Source of the DNA: Pseudomonadota bacterium
Lineage (GTDB): Bacteria > Pseudomonadota > Alphaproteobacteria > Rhizobiales > Rhizobiaceae
DNA length: 64,000 nt
NCBI GenBank assembly: GCA_023451735.1
Contig: JAEXYH010000096.1
Coordinates: 165,600 to 229,599, forward strand
Direction of reading: 5' to 3'
Made by a program: the position numbers and the translations under genes. The notes beneath the pieces were generated by a model, which was not told the origin of the DNA, did not search any database, and saw only the letters and a list, made by a program, of their open reading frames with translations. Positions 25,743 through 34,674 of the stretch are shown one piece after another; the first letter of the stretch is position 1; every line of letters starts with the position of its first letter.

Positions 25743-27227
25743 ATGAAGCGCCTTATCCTTCCCGCAATCGCACTGCCTATAACGCTCGTTTCGAGCTTCT
25801 ACAGTACCACCGCGCATGCCCAGTCAGCACCGCTCGTCAATGTCTGTTCGGGCCTGAGCGTCGATCTGCCGGTGCTTCAGCCTGTAGTCACGGGGATCCT
25901 CGATCCGTTGCTCAATCCGCTGGCGTCTTTGATCGATCTTAACATTGCCGGGGCCTTGAGCGGCCAGAATATCGGTCTGAACGTTCTGGATACCAACGGC
26001 CAGGCGGTGAACAGCGCGGATTGCGGGCTGGCCGCGGACTCGATCGACATCGATGATGCGCGGGGCATCTCCATGGGAGGAGGCAGTCTCAGCGGGCTCG
26101 GCGGGGCAGGCAATGCGGCGTCGGTCGCGGGAGAGGTGAACTCTGTTGCCATCGGTAACGGGGCGGCAACAAGCGCAACCGCCACGAATGCAATCGCACT
26201 CGGCCTGCGCGGTACGGTAACCGCCGTAAACGGCGTCGCGCTGGGGGCTGACACGAATGTTAGTGCTGCAGGCGGTGTCGCGCTCGGTTCCGGCTCGGTG
26301 GCTTCTCGCGCCGGCATGAACGGTGCGGCGGAACTCTTTTCAGGGGCCGTGGTCTCATCAGCCGCCGGAGCGGTTTCCGTCGGCACGGCGGGCAGTGAAC
26401 GTCAGATCACCAATGTCGCAGGCGGGACAGCAGATACGGATGCCGTCAACGTGCGGCAGCTGCGCGCGGTCAGCGATACCGTGACAACCGGACTTTGGGA
26501 TGTGGCTATCGCACTTGGCGGTGGCGCGACCTATAACAGCAGCACCAATGTCTTCTCTGGGCCAAACTATACGCTGCGCGGCAACACCTATACCGACGTC
26601 AACTCGGCGCTCCAGGCTATCAGCTCATTCATCGGTGGTGCAGGTACCAATGGGGCTTTGGCAGCCAACAATACGAGCGGCCTGCCGGACGCGGTTGCAA
26701 CCGGTGCCGATGCCACCGCAGTCGGCTACGGGTCAAGTGCCGCCCACGCCAACAGCACTGCAATCGGCCGCGGAGCAACCACGACCAGGGCCGGACAGGT
26801 GATGATCGGCACCTCGATGAATACCTATACGATGCCGGGTGTAACCTCTGCTGCGAGTCGGGCGGCGCAGAGTGGGCCGACACAGGTTTTGACGACGGAT
26901 GCAGCTGGCAATATCGCGACGGCGAATATCGATGTTAGTCGGATCAGTTCTGATATTTCCGATCTGCGCGGCGATGTCTCCAGTCTGCGCAGGGAAACAC
27001 GAAAGGGCATTGCTGCCGCGATGTCGATGACGGCTGCGCCGAAGCCTTCTGCTCCTGGCAAGACATCCTGGTCGACCAACGTGGCCGGATATCACGGTGA
27101 AATGGCGACCAGCTTTGCCGTGGCTCACATGTTCGACAGCAACTATCCGGTCGTCTTCGATGCGTCGGTTGGTTATTCGCCTGGTGGAACGCCCGGCGTC
27201 CGCATGGGGCTTTCCGGCGAATTCTGA
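25743..27227 (+). CDS. YadA-like trimeric autotransporter adhesin
   Basis: 494 residues. Signal peptide to about residue 26 (TTAHA-QS). An unusual N-terminal part (27-120) with two cysteines is followed by YadA head repeats (SVAIGNGAATSATATNAIALG, NGVALGADTNVSAAGGVALGSGS), a neck (RQITNVAGGTADTDAVNVRQL), a second short head (ATAVGYGSSAAHANSTAIGRG), a stalk coiled coil (ISSDISDLRGDVSSLRRETRKG) and a C-terminal four-strand anchor (WSTNVAGYHGEMATSFAVAH to GLSGEF, ending in Phe). Such proteins trimerise in the outer membrane and mediate attachment. GAGGGG five bases before the ATG. AT-rich upstream region. Confidence 0.9.
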   Translation: MKRLILPAIALPITLVSSFYSTTAHAQSAPLVNVCSGLSVDLPVLQPVVTGILDPLLNPLASLIDLNIAGALSGQNIGLNVLDTNGQAVNSADCGLAADSIDIDDARGISMGGGSLSGLGGAGNAASVAGEVNSVAIGNGAATSATATNAIALGLRGTVTAVNGVALGADTNVSAAGGVALGSGSVASRAGMNGAAELFSGAVVSSAAGAVSVGTAGSERQITNVAGGTADTDAVNVRQLRAVSDTVTTGLWDVAIALGGGATYNSSTNVFSGPNYTLRGNTYTDVNSALQAISSFIGGAGTNGALAANNTSGLPDAVATGADATAVGYGSSAAHANSTAIGRGATTTRAGQVMIGTSMNTYTMPGVTSAASRAAQSGPTQVLTTDAAGNIATANIDVSRISSDISDLRGDVSSLRRETRKGIAAAMSMTAAPKPSAPGKTSWSTNVAGYHGEMATSFAVAHMFDSNYPVVFDASVGYSPGGTPGVRMGLSGEF

Positions 27228-27287
27228 TGCTGGACCGAAATCCCTGCCGAACTGGTACTCCCCCACAATTCGGTTCGTTCCACTCCG

Positions 27288-27309
27288 CGATCCTCCTCGT
27301 GGGGTGGAA
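27288..27309 (+). terminator. hairpin downstream of the autotransporter gene
   Basis: TTCCACTCC / GGGGTGGAA inverted repeat (one G-T pair) with a very short loop of about four bases, about 60 bases after the stop. No T-tract, so function as terminator is uncertain. Confidence 0.35.
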
Positions 27310-27432
27310 TGTAGTGTGTTTCCCTGTGCTGATTCTTGGAAATATGTTCTATTTTGATGGCTTGTGGTGGAAACTCTTGCCTCGCGATGCTCCGGCCAAG
27401 CGCCTAACTAAGGCGCGAAACAAGGAGCTTTC

Positions 27433-28656
27433 ATGTCAATTTCGTCTCCCTCGGGATCTCAAGCGCCGACGGCGCTGTCGCTCGGAACGCCGGGTCTCAT
27501 TTCCCTCATCGTTCTTGTTGCCGGTACGCTGGCGCTCGGTGCCGCCTATGGCCCGGCCCAAGGTGCGTTGTTCCTGATTGGTGGCGCACTCGGTATTTCG
27601 CTTTATCATGCCGCCTTCGGCTTCACGTCTGCCTGGCGGGTTTTCATCGCCGAGGGCAGGGGGCGCGGTCTGCGCGTCCAGATGATCCTGCTTGCGCTTG
27701 CCGTCATCCTGTTCTTTCCGTTCCTTGCCAGCGGCACGTTGTTCGGTAACGAGGTACGCGGCAACATTTCTCCGGCTGGTATCGGTGTCATCGCCGGCGC
27801 GTTCATGTTCGGTGTCGGGATGCAGCTCGGTGGCGGATGCGCTTCCGGAACGCTGTTCACCGCCGGCGGCGGCAACGCTCGCATGCTGGTCACGCTGTTC
27901 TTCTTCATCGTCGGTTCGCTGATCGCAACTCTGCACACCGCGTGGTGGGCGGCGCTTCCGTCGCTGCCGCCGACCGCGCTGTTTCAGACGTTTGGTGCTG
28001 CCGGCGGCATTGTCCTGTCGCTTGCTATCTTTGGCGCGATTGCTGCCATTACCGTGCTGGTGGAAAAGAAGCGAAATGGTGCGCTTGAAAATGCCCCGTC
28101 ATCACCACGCCAAGGCTACGCCCGATATTTGCGCGGACCATGGCCGCTGGTATTTGGCGCGATTGCGTTGGCCATTCTCAATTTCGCGACGCTTGCCCTT
28201 GCTGGCCGACCCTGGGGTGTTACCTCCGCCTTCGCGCTGTGGGGCGCCAAGGGTGCGCAACTCATCGGCATTGATGTTGCTTCCTGGTCCTATTGGCAGC
28301 AGCCGGGCAATGCCAAGGCGCTGGTATCGAGCGTGTTTGCCGATGTCACCTCGGTCATGGATTTCGGCATCATTGCCGGTGCAATGCTCGCGGCTGCCCT
28401 TGCCGGCAAGTTTGCGCCGAACCTCAATATCCCGCTGCGCTCCATTCTTGCCGCCGTACTTGGCGGTCTGCTGCTGGGTTACGGTGCCCGCATCGCTTAT
28501 GGCTGCAATATCGGTGCCTATTTTTCAGGGATCGCGTCGGGAAGCTTGCATGGCTATCTCTGGGCTGTGGCTGCATTTGCCGGTAACGTCGTCGGCGTGA
28601 AGTTCAGGCCGTGGTTCTTTGATGAAGGCCGCGCGATCCGCCGGATCGATGGCTGA
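27433..28656 (+). CDS. YeeE/YedE family transporter (thiosulfate-type)
   Basis: 407 residues, roughly nine or ten membrane helices. Two internal halves each carry the family cysteine motif: MQLGGGCASGTLFTAGGGN and ARIAYGCNIGAYFSGIASGSLHGYLW. In characterised members (TsuA type) these cysteines pass thiosulfate through the membrane. No tusA-like partner follows, so the sulfur substrate here is inferred from the family only. AAGGAG at 27422-27427 supports the ATG at 27433. Confidence 0.88.
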   Translation: MSISSPSGSQAPTALSLGTPGLISLIVLVAGTLALGAAYGPAQGALFLIGGALGISLYHAAFGFTSAWRVFIAEGRGRGLRVQMILLALAVILFFPFLASGTLFGNEVRGNISPAGIGVIAGAFMFGVGMQLGGGCASGTLFTAGGGNARMLVTLFFFIVGSLIATLHTAWWAALPSLPPTALFQTFGAAGGIVLSLAIFGAIAAITVLVEKKRNGALENAPSSPRQGYARYLRGPWPLVFGAIALAILNFATLALAGRPWGVTSAFALWGAKGAQLIGIDVASWSYWQQPGNAKALVSSVFADVTSVMDFGIIAGAMLAAALAGKFAPNLNIPLRSILAAVLGGLLLGYGARIAYGCNIGAYFSGIASGSLHGYLWAVAAFAGNVVGVKFRPWFFDEGRAIRRIDG

Positions 28657-29078
28657 AATATCGCCAAATTCGATAGTCAACGGCCATGGATACCGTGGCC
28701 GTTTTTCATCAGCGATCCTTTTTGTTCCTGCGTCGCATAGTGCCGCATCCTCGACGATTTATATCCGTTGCCTTGAATAACCGGCCTTTTGTCGCTAAAC
28801 AGCAACAGTCGTCAGCTTGACCCGCCTTAATTGTCGAGGCCAGAAACACAGCCTCGCCGCATTTCGGCTAAACTTCCGGCGGCATGCGCTTTTATGAGCG
28901 CCATCGAAACTGATCGGGGCGGCGTAAAGACATTGGTTACCATAATCGTTCATTCTCTCACCCATTCGCAGGGTGGTTTCGTGCGGAATCAGCCCGCTTC
29001 TGAAAGCCACTCCAGTCTGGTAGGCGAGGCGCCTTTTGCGGCCTTTGCAGTGATGAGTAACGGTTCGGGTAACGAGTG
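28657..29078. other. intergenic region before the DUF2778 gene
   Basis: 422 bases. The first 50 hold a terminator; the rest has no reading frame with rhizobial-style codon use or a ribosome site. Presumably contains the promoter of the DUF2778 gene, but I cannot single out a -35/-10 pair. Confidence 0.5.
28679..28707 (+). terminator. intrinsic terminator after the YeeE-like gene
   Basis: Stem AACGGCCA / TGGCCGTT, with inner GG/CC pairs, directly followed by TTT. Confidence 0.8.
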
Positions 29079-30476
29079 ATGGTGCGTAGGGTCGAAGCCT
29101 CCACGAAGCGGAATCAGGTCTCGAAGCGACTGGCAAAGCGCAAGCGCGGTCGTTCGGTCTTTGCCAGTATGGCAATAGGTGTGGGGCTGACGGTGGCTGC
29201 ACTCGTCGGCGCTTCTGTCGTGACCGTGGCAACGGCGGTCAAGCCGGCCAAGGATGTCCATTTTCAGACGGCATTGCTTTCTCCCGTTGTGGCTGGCGAC
29301 CATTTTTCTCGCGATCAGGGATCGAGAACTCTCGACGTTTCCAAGTTTTCGCGGCTACCCGGCCGCGCTGTGGCTGAACCCAAGGTTTCTCGCCTGGCAG
29401 GTGCCGAAGTTGCGGCTTTGACCGCGCTGCGTCCGGAAGGCTCTAGCGTTCGTCAGGCGCTTCATCACGCCATGGCGAAGGCCGCGCGCAAGGTCGAAAC
29501 CGAACAGCAGTTCGCCTCCCTGACGACAAAGCGTCCCGGCGATGCAGCCATTCGTTCGGCGCTCGGACAGGCGCTGGAAGGCACGGTTCTTGTCGCACCC
29601 CGTGGCGAAAGCAACATGCCCGATCTGCTTCAGGGCGTCGACAATGTCACCAAGGTCGCCGAACTGGAGGATATGAAGCCGGTCGAAATGGCTTCCCTCG
29701 ATACGTCCAGCGATATTGCCGGCGACGAGCCGTCAGTCGAAATCACCCAGGATGTCGTGGCGCTTGCCGTTCCGCCGGCACAAGACAGCTATGCCCTGCC
29801 GAAGGCCGGTCCGGTTCCGGTCATTCGGCCGGCAGCGGGAATGCGCGGTGATGATGCGAAGCCGGCAGGCCGCGGCAATGCGCTTGCAGCAATCGCCTCT
29901 GTCGCGCCGCAGAAGCCCGGCAAGACCGACGACGATAAGCCGACGGTACTTGCCTTTGCCAAGCCGAACAATCCGATGCGCGAAGAGCCGGCAAGCCCGT
30001 CTTCGCCTGCGCCCAAATGGCCCGGCATCGGCTCCAAGGTTGCGATCTACGATATCACCAATGGCGTCGTGCATATGCCGAACGGCACCAAGCTTGAAGC
30101 CCATTCCGGCATCGGCAGCATGCGCGACAATCCGAAATTCACCCATGTGAAGATGCGCGGCCCGACGCCTCCAGGCACCTACAAGCTTTCGATGCGCGAA
30201 TCTCTCTTCCATGGCGTTGCTGCAATTCGCCTGACGCCGACCGATGGCAAGCCGCCACAGGGGCGTACCGGCCTCCTGGCTCACAGCTATCTGCTGCGGG
30301 TGCGCGGAGATTCCCATGGCTGCGTCGCCTTTGCCGAATACGACCGTTTCCTCAAGGCGTTCCAGCGTGGCGAGATCACCCATATGATTATCGTCAACAA
30401 GTGGGATGGCAAACGGCCCGGATCAGGTTCGGGCGGCGGCTTCCTCGCCAAGCTGTTCAACAACAACGACGCATAA
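29079..30476 (+). CDS. membrane-anchored DUF2778/Tlde1-like putative L,D-transpeptidase-fold protein
   Basis: 465 residues. Basic N-terminus (KRLAKRKRGR) then one membrane helix (about 31-52), a long Ala/Pro-rich periplasmic linker, and a C-terminal DUF2778 domain (about 325-450): AIYDITNGVVHMPNGTKLEAHSG, RDNPKFTHVKMRGPTPPGTYKLS, GLLAHSYLLRVRGDSHGCVAF. His402 and Cys415 (SHGC) resemble the active-site pair of Tlde1, a Salmonella type VI effector that cuts and exchanges D-amino acids in peptidoglycan. No secretion or immunity gene is adjacent, so a housekeeping wall function is more likely here. GTG 29076 or ATG 29079 could start it. Confidence 0.8.
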   Translation: MVRRVEASTKRNQVSKRLAKRKRGRSVFASMAIGVGLTVAALVGASVVTVATAVKPAKDVHFQTALLSPVVAGDHFSRDQGSRTLDVSKFSRLPGRAVAEPKVSRLAGAEVAALTALRPEGSSVRQALHHAMAKAARKVETEQQFASLTTKRPGDAAIRSALGQALEGTVLVAPRGESNMPDLLQGVDNVTKVAELEDMKPVEMASLDTSSDIAGDEPSVEITQDVVALAVPPAQDSYALPKAGPVPVIRPAAGMRGDDAKPAGRGNALAAIASVAPQKPGKTDDDKPTVLAFAKPNNPMREEPASPSSPAPKWPGIGSKVAIYDITNGVVHMPNGTKLEAHSGIGSMRDNPKFTHVKMRGPTPPGTYKLSMRESLFHGVAAIRLTPTDGKPPQGRTGLLAHSYLLRVRGDSHGCVAFAEYDRFLKAFQRGEITHMIIVNKWDGKRPGSGSGGGFLAKLFNNNDA

Positions 30477-30479
30477 AAG

Positions 30480-30504
30480 AACGGAGCCTCAGGGCTCCGT
30501 TTTC
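30480..30504 (+). terminator. intrinsic terminator after the DUF2778 gene
   Basis: Stem AACGGAGCC / GGCTCCGTT with a short TCAG loop, then TTTTCG. Confidence 0.8.
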
Positions 30505-30566
30505 GTATTCAGCTTTTCGGCGCAATTCCGGACGCAAAACCGGTTTCCACTTTTGCTGGAATTGCT

Positions 30567-31712
30567 CTATCCAAGCGTGTTGCGGATGGCGCGCAGAAAA
30601 ATCTTCGCGCCGATCGGGATCAGGTCATCGGGAAAATCATAATTCGGGTTGTGTGGAGCAGGATGGTTTTCGCCGGCGCCGAGAAACAGCATCGCTGATT
30701 TCGAGACGGCGCCAAAACGGCCGAAATCCTCAGAAGCGCGAAATCCTTCGCCCGGCTCATGAGACACACCTTCCGCGTCCATTGCCGCACGCAGAATGTC
30801 TGCAGCGTCCGCGTCGTTGATGCAATGGCCGAAAACTTCCTGATACCCGATTTCGAGCCGCAGCCGTCCGGCCTGTGCAGCCTCACGCGTCATGGTCTCC
30901 GCTTTTTCGACAAGCGCCGCCATCTGGTCGTCCGTGGATGTGCGTAGTGTTACCCATATTTCGCCTTGGCCTGGCGCGACGCCGACGGTCGGTTCGCCGA
31001 TGGCCGCGTGGGTGACGGTGGCGCGCAGGAGATTGCCGTCCGATACCGTGCCGACCGACAAGGCATTCAGTGCCGGCATCAGGGCTGCGACGGCCGTGAC
31101 GGGCGAGGTTCCTGTTTCGGGATAGGCGGCGTGAGCGGTCTTTCCGGTCAGCGTGATCTTCATGCCGCGCGAGGCGCAATTGGCCGGCCCGTCCTTCAGC
31201 CAGACATGGCCGAAGGGGACGCCCGGCATGTTGTGCTGCGAAAGGCTGAAATCCGGCGTCAATGCATTGAATTTCTCATCCGCGATGACCGCAGCGGCGC
31301 CGGCGCCGTTTTCTTCCGCGGGTTGGAAGAGAAGGATTGCGCGACCCTTCTTCGGGCGCTCGCGTCCGAGGACGCGGCCAATAGCTGCCAGCGTCGCCAT
31401 GTGGCCATCATGGCCGCACATATGGCTCTTGCCGGGGATTTTCGATTTGTATTCCGGCTCGCCCAGCTCCTCGATCGGCAGGGCATCGAGCTCGGCGCGG
31501 ACCATCACCGTATCGCCGGGAATGCCGCTGTCGTAAATCACCGCGACGCCGGTGCCGCCAAGTTCCTCCACGATCGCATCCGGCCCTGTCTCTCGCATGA
31601 AGCGAACGACTTCCCTGGCAGTTTCCACCTCCTCACCGGACACTTCCGGCATGGTGTGCAGATGGCGGCGCCAGGCGGTGGTTTCGACGATATCGTGATT
31701 GGTGAGGGACAT
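30567..31712 (-). CDS. M20 family amidohydrolase
   Basis: 381 residues, metal-dependent amidohydrolase of the M20D group (hippurate, N-acyl amino acid or IAA-amino acid hydrolases). Seen: RRHLHTMPEVSGEE, metal-binding KSHMCGHDGHMA (Cys99, His101), QPAEENGAGA (Glu133/134), SQHNMPGVPFGHVW and the C-terminal PAPHNPNYDFPDDLIPIG histidine. The dimerisation domain is intact. Substrate not determinable. Convergent with the DUF2778 gene and separated from uvrD by about 130 bases. Confidence 0.9.
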   Translation of the reverse strand: MSLTNHDIVETTAWRRHLHTMPEVSGEEVETAREVVRFMRETGPDAIVEELGGTGVAVIYDSGIPGDTVMVRAELDALPIEELGEPEYKSKIPGKSHMCGHDGHMATLAAIGRVLGRERPKKGRAILLFQPAEENGAGAAAVIADEKFNALTPDFSLSQHNMPGVPFGHVWLKDGPANCASRGMKITLTGKTAHAAYPETGTSPVTAVAALMPALNALSVGTVSDGNLLRATVTHAAIGEPTVGVAPGQGEIWVTLRTSTDDQMAALVEKAETMTREAAQAGRLRLEIGYQEVFGHCINDADAADILRAAMDAEGVSHEPGEGFRASEDFGRFGAVSKSAMLFLGAGENHPAPHNPNYDFPDDLIPIGAKIFLRAIRNTLG

Positions 31713-31845
31713 GATGCTTCCATTCCAATGCGGTGATTTGAAATCTTCACGAGCGGAGAAAATTCTCCGGAAATATCGTGCCGTCTACAGGCATATCTTG
31801 AGATGTGTCGAGCGGATTCAAAATCCCGGCTGGTATGAAGACGGA

Positions 31846-34380
31846 TCACGCCTTCTCCACAAATCCATCCAAAACGCGCTTCTGCCCCGCTCTGTCGAAC
31901 TCGATCGTCAGCTTATTACCTTCGATACCTGCGACATTGCCGTTGCCGAACTTGATGTGGAAGACCCGATCACCGATGGCGAATTTCGACGGGGTGTCGG
32001 CGACCGACTTGGCCACCAGTTCGCCGTCGATCGTGCGACCGCGCGGACCGCTTTCGCCGTAGCCTATGCGTTCGACGGCGTGGCCGGAGCGGTTGCCCCA
32101 GTTGTCTCGGGTGGCGTCCGTCTTGTTGGCCTGGGCGCGTTTCCAGCCGGGTGTCGAATAGTTGTTGGCGAAAGGATCTGCCTTGTCGAAGCGCGACTGG
32201 CCGTAGCCACCGCGCCCGCCATAACCACCGTAATTCGATGAGTCCGATGCTGCGACATCGACATGGTTCTGTGGCAGCTCTTCGAGGAACCGTGAGGGCA
32301 GTGTCGATTGCCAGAGGCCGTGGATGCGGCGGTTGGAGACGAACCAGATATGGCAGCGGCGCTTGGCGCGGGTGATGCCGACATAGGCGAGGCGGCGTTC
32401 TTCCTCGAGACCGGACCGGCCGCCTTCATCGAGTGCGCGCTGATGCGGAAACAGGCCTTCCTCCCAGCCGGGCAGGAAGACGGTGTCAAATTCCAGCCCC
32501 TTGGCCGAATGGAGCGTCATGATCGAGACCGCATCTAGGTTCTCGTTCTGCTCGGCGTCCATGACAAGGGATACGTGTTCGAGGAAGCCGCGCATGGATT
32601 CAAAGGCTTCCATCGAGCGGATGAGTTCCTTCAGGTTGTCCAGACGGCCCGGTGCTTCCGCCGACTTGTCGTTTTTCCACATGTCGGTATAGCCGGACTC
32701 TTCTAGGATCTGCTCGGCAAGTTCGGTATGCTCCGTTCTTTCAAGCCGTTCCTGCCAGTTCCTGAAGTTTTGCACGACATCGAATAGGGCCTTGCGAGCC
32801 TTCGGCTTGAGCTCATCCGTCTCGACCATCTCGGAGGCGGCCTGCAGCATCGGGATGTCGCGGGCGCGGGCGGAATCGTGGAGATAACGCACGGTTGTAT
32901 CGCCAAGGCCGCGCTTCGGCGTGTTGACGATACGCTCGAAAGCTAGATCGTCCGCCGGTTGGCAGACTAGGCGGAAATAGGCCATGGCGTCGCGAATTTC
33001 GAGCCGCTCATAAAAGCGCGGTCCGCCGACGACGCGGTAGTTCAAGCCGAGCGTGACGAAGCGATCTTCGAATTCGCGCATCTGGAATGAGGCGCGAACC
33101 AAGATCGCCATGTCGTTCAGGGCGTGTTTCTTGCCGTCGCCCCCCGTGGCGCCATCACCGCGCTGCAGCCGCTCGATCTCTTCGCCAACCGCGCGGGCCT
33201 CCTCTTCGGAATCCCAGGCGGCATGCACGATCACCTTTTCATCGTCGGGATCGATGCGGTCGGTAAACAGTGTCTTGCCGAGCCGGCCTTCGTTATGGGC
33301 GATCAGGTGGCCGGCGGCACCTAGGATATGCTCGGTGGAGCGGTAGTTACGCTCGAGCTTGATGACTTTGGCGCCCCGAAAATCCTTCTCGAAGCGCAGG
33401 ATGTTATCCACTTCCGCGCCACGCCAGCCATAGATCGACTGGTCGTCGTCGCCGACGCAGCAGACATTCTGCGGCACGCCTTTCGGGCGCTGGGCCAGAA
33501 GCCTGAGCCACATATACTGGGCGGTATTGGTGTCCTGATACTCGTCGACCAGGATGTAGCGGAATTTCTGGTGGTATTCCTTCAGGAGATCCGGCGTCTT
33601 GCGGAAGATCGCGATCGGATGCAGCAGAAGATCGCCAAAGTCGCAGGCATTCAATGTGCGAAAGCGTGCCTGATAGGCGGCATAGAGTTCGCGGCCCTTG
33701 CCATTGGCAAACGCACGGGCATCACCCTCCGGAATGTCATGAGGCAGGAGCCCCTTGTTCTTCCAGCCGTCGATCATGCCGGCGAACTGTTTTGCCGGCC
33801 AGCGCTTGTCGTCCAGACCTTCGGCCTGGATCAGTTGCTTGATCAGCCTGACGACGTCATCGGTGTCGAGAATGGTGAAGTCAGAGCGAAGACCCACCAT
33901 TTCGGCATGGCGCCTGAGGAGTTTCACCCCGATCGAATGGAACGTACCAAGCCAGGGCATGCCTTCGACAGCGCCGCCAACGAGCACGCCGATGCGCTCC
34001 TTCATTTCGCGCGCCGCCTTGTTGGTGAAGGTGACGGCAAGAATCTGGGAAGGGAAGGCGCGGCCGGTAGCCAGTATATGCGCGATACGGGTCGTGAGAA
34101 CACGTGTCTTTCCCGTGCCTGCACCGGCGAGCACCAGGACCGGGCCGTCCACCGTTTCTACCGCTTCGCGCTGTTCCGGATTGAGGCCGGAGAGATAGTC
34201 TGGGGCAGGGCGAGCACCATCGCGCGCGGCCATGGCGCGGGCCGCGATGCTCAAGCCGCCTTGAGATCCGCCGGTAGAGCCACTCTGAGGGGGCTGGCGA
34301 TCGGATGAGGCGTTGTGCTTGCGCGGCGCGGGTTCCGGCTCCTCGTCGAAGAACGGAATATCGTCGAAACTGTTACTCAT
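31846..34380 (-). CDS. uvrD: UvrD/PcrA-type ATP-dependent DNA helicase
   Basis: SF1A 3'-5' helicase for nucleotide excision and mismatch repair and fork restart. 844 residues from ATG 34380 (MSNSFDDIPFF); a further start at 34437 adds 19 non-conserved residues. Seen: GLNPEQREAVE (Q motif), Walker A AGAGTGKT (85-92), LVDEYQDTN (motif II), GDDDQSIYGWRGA (III), LERNYRST (IV), MTLHSAKGLEFDTVF (V) and YVGITRAKRR (VI). The C-terminus has a Gly/Tyr-rich stretch (NYGGYGGRGGYGQ) and ends in a Tudor-like domain (FAIGDRVFHIKFGNGNVAGIEG), which in PcrA binds RNA polymerase. Confidence 0.94.
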   Translation of the reverse strand: MSNSFDDIPFFDEEPEPAPRKHNASSDRQPPQSGSTGGSQGGLSIAARAMAARDGARPAPDYLSGLNPEQREAVETVDGPVLVLAGAGTGKTRVLTTRIAHILATGRAFPSQILAVTFTNKAAREMKERIGVLVGGAVEGMPWLGTFHSIGVKLLRRHAEMVGLRSDFTILDTDDVVRLIKQLIQAEGLDDKRWPAKQFAGMIDGWKNKGLLPHDIPEGDARAFANGKGRELYAAYQARFRTLNACDFGDLLLHPIAIFRKTPDLLKEYHQKFRYILVDEYQDTNTAQYMWLRLLAQRPKGVPQNVCCVGDDDQSIYGWRGAEVDNILRFEKDFRGAKVIKLERNYRSTEHILGAAGHLIAHNEGRLGKTLFTDRIDPDDEKVIVHAAWDSEEEARAVGEEIERLQRGDGATGGDGKKHALNDMAILVRASFQMREFEDRFVTLGLNYRVVGGPRFYERLEIRDAMAYFRLVCQPADDLAFERIVNTPKRGLGDTTVRYLHDSARARDIPMLQAASEMVETDELKPKARKALFDVVQNFRNWQERLERTEHTELAEQILEESGYTDMWKNDKSAEAPGRLDNLKELIRSMEAFESMRGFLEHVSLVMDAEQNENLDAVSIMTLHSAKGLEFDTVFLPGWEEGLFPHQRALDEGGRSGLEEERRLAYVGITRAKRRCHIWFVSNRRIHGLWQSTLPSRFLEELPQNHVDVAASDSSNYGGYGGRGGYGQSRFDKADPFANNYSTPGWKRAQANKTDATRDNWGNRSGHAVERIGYGESGPRGRTIDGELVAKSVADTPSKFAIGDRVFHIKFGNGNVAGIEGNKLTIEFDRAGQKRVLDGFVEKA

Positions 34381-34674
34381 GCGGCCAATGTAGTGATTCG
34401 AAGCTGAAAGGCCAGTCGATGTTCTCTTTTCATTCACGTCTTTACAGAGGAAAGAGGACGTCGTGATGGAAAGCCAGCACTAACACGCGGAATTCATTCA
34501 GGTTGATGACAGGTGCGGATGGTCTCAGTTTATCCGACGGACGGTACGATTTTGCACTGACATACGCGTGAAATCCCGTGATGTTACAAATCGGTAAGGC
34601 GAGGGCCTGGCCATTGCGTGTTAACCGGGAAACGGGGATACTCTTGGTACCCAATCATACTCACGAGGACGTGC

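Noticed and set aside
28831..29079. 82-codon frame before the DUF2778 gene
   Set aside because: TTG start, no ribosome site, composition unlike neighbours; treated as intergenic.
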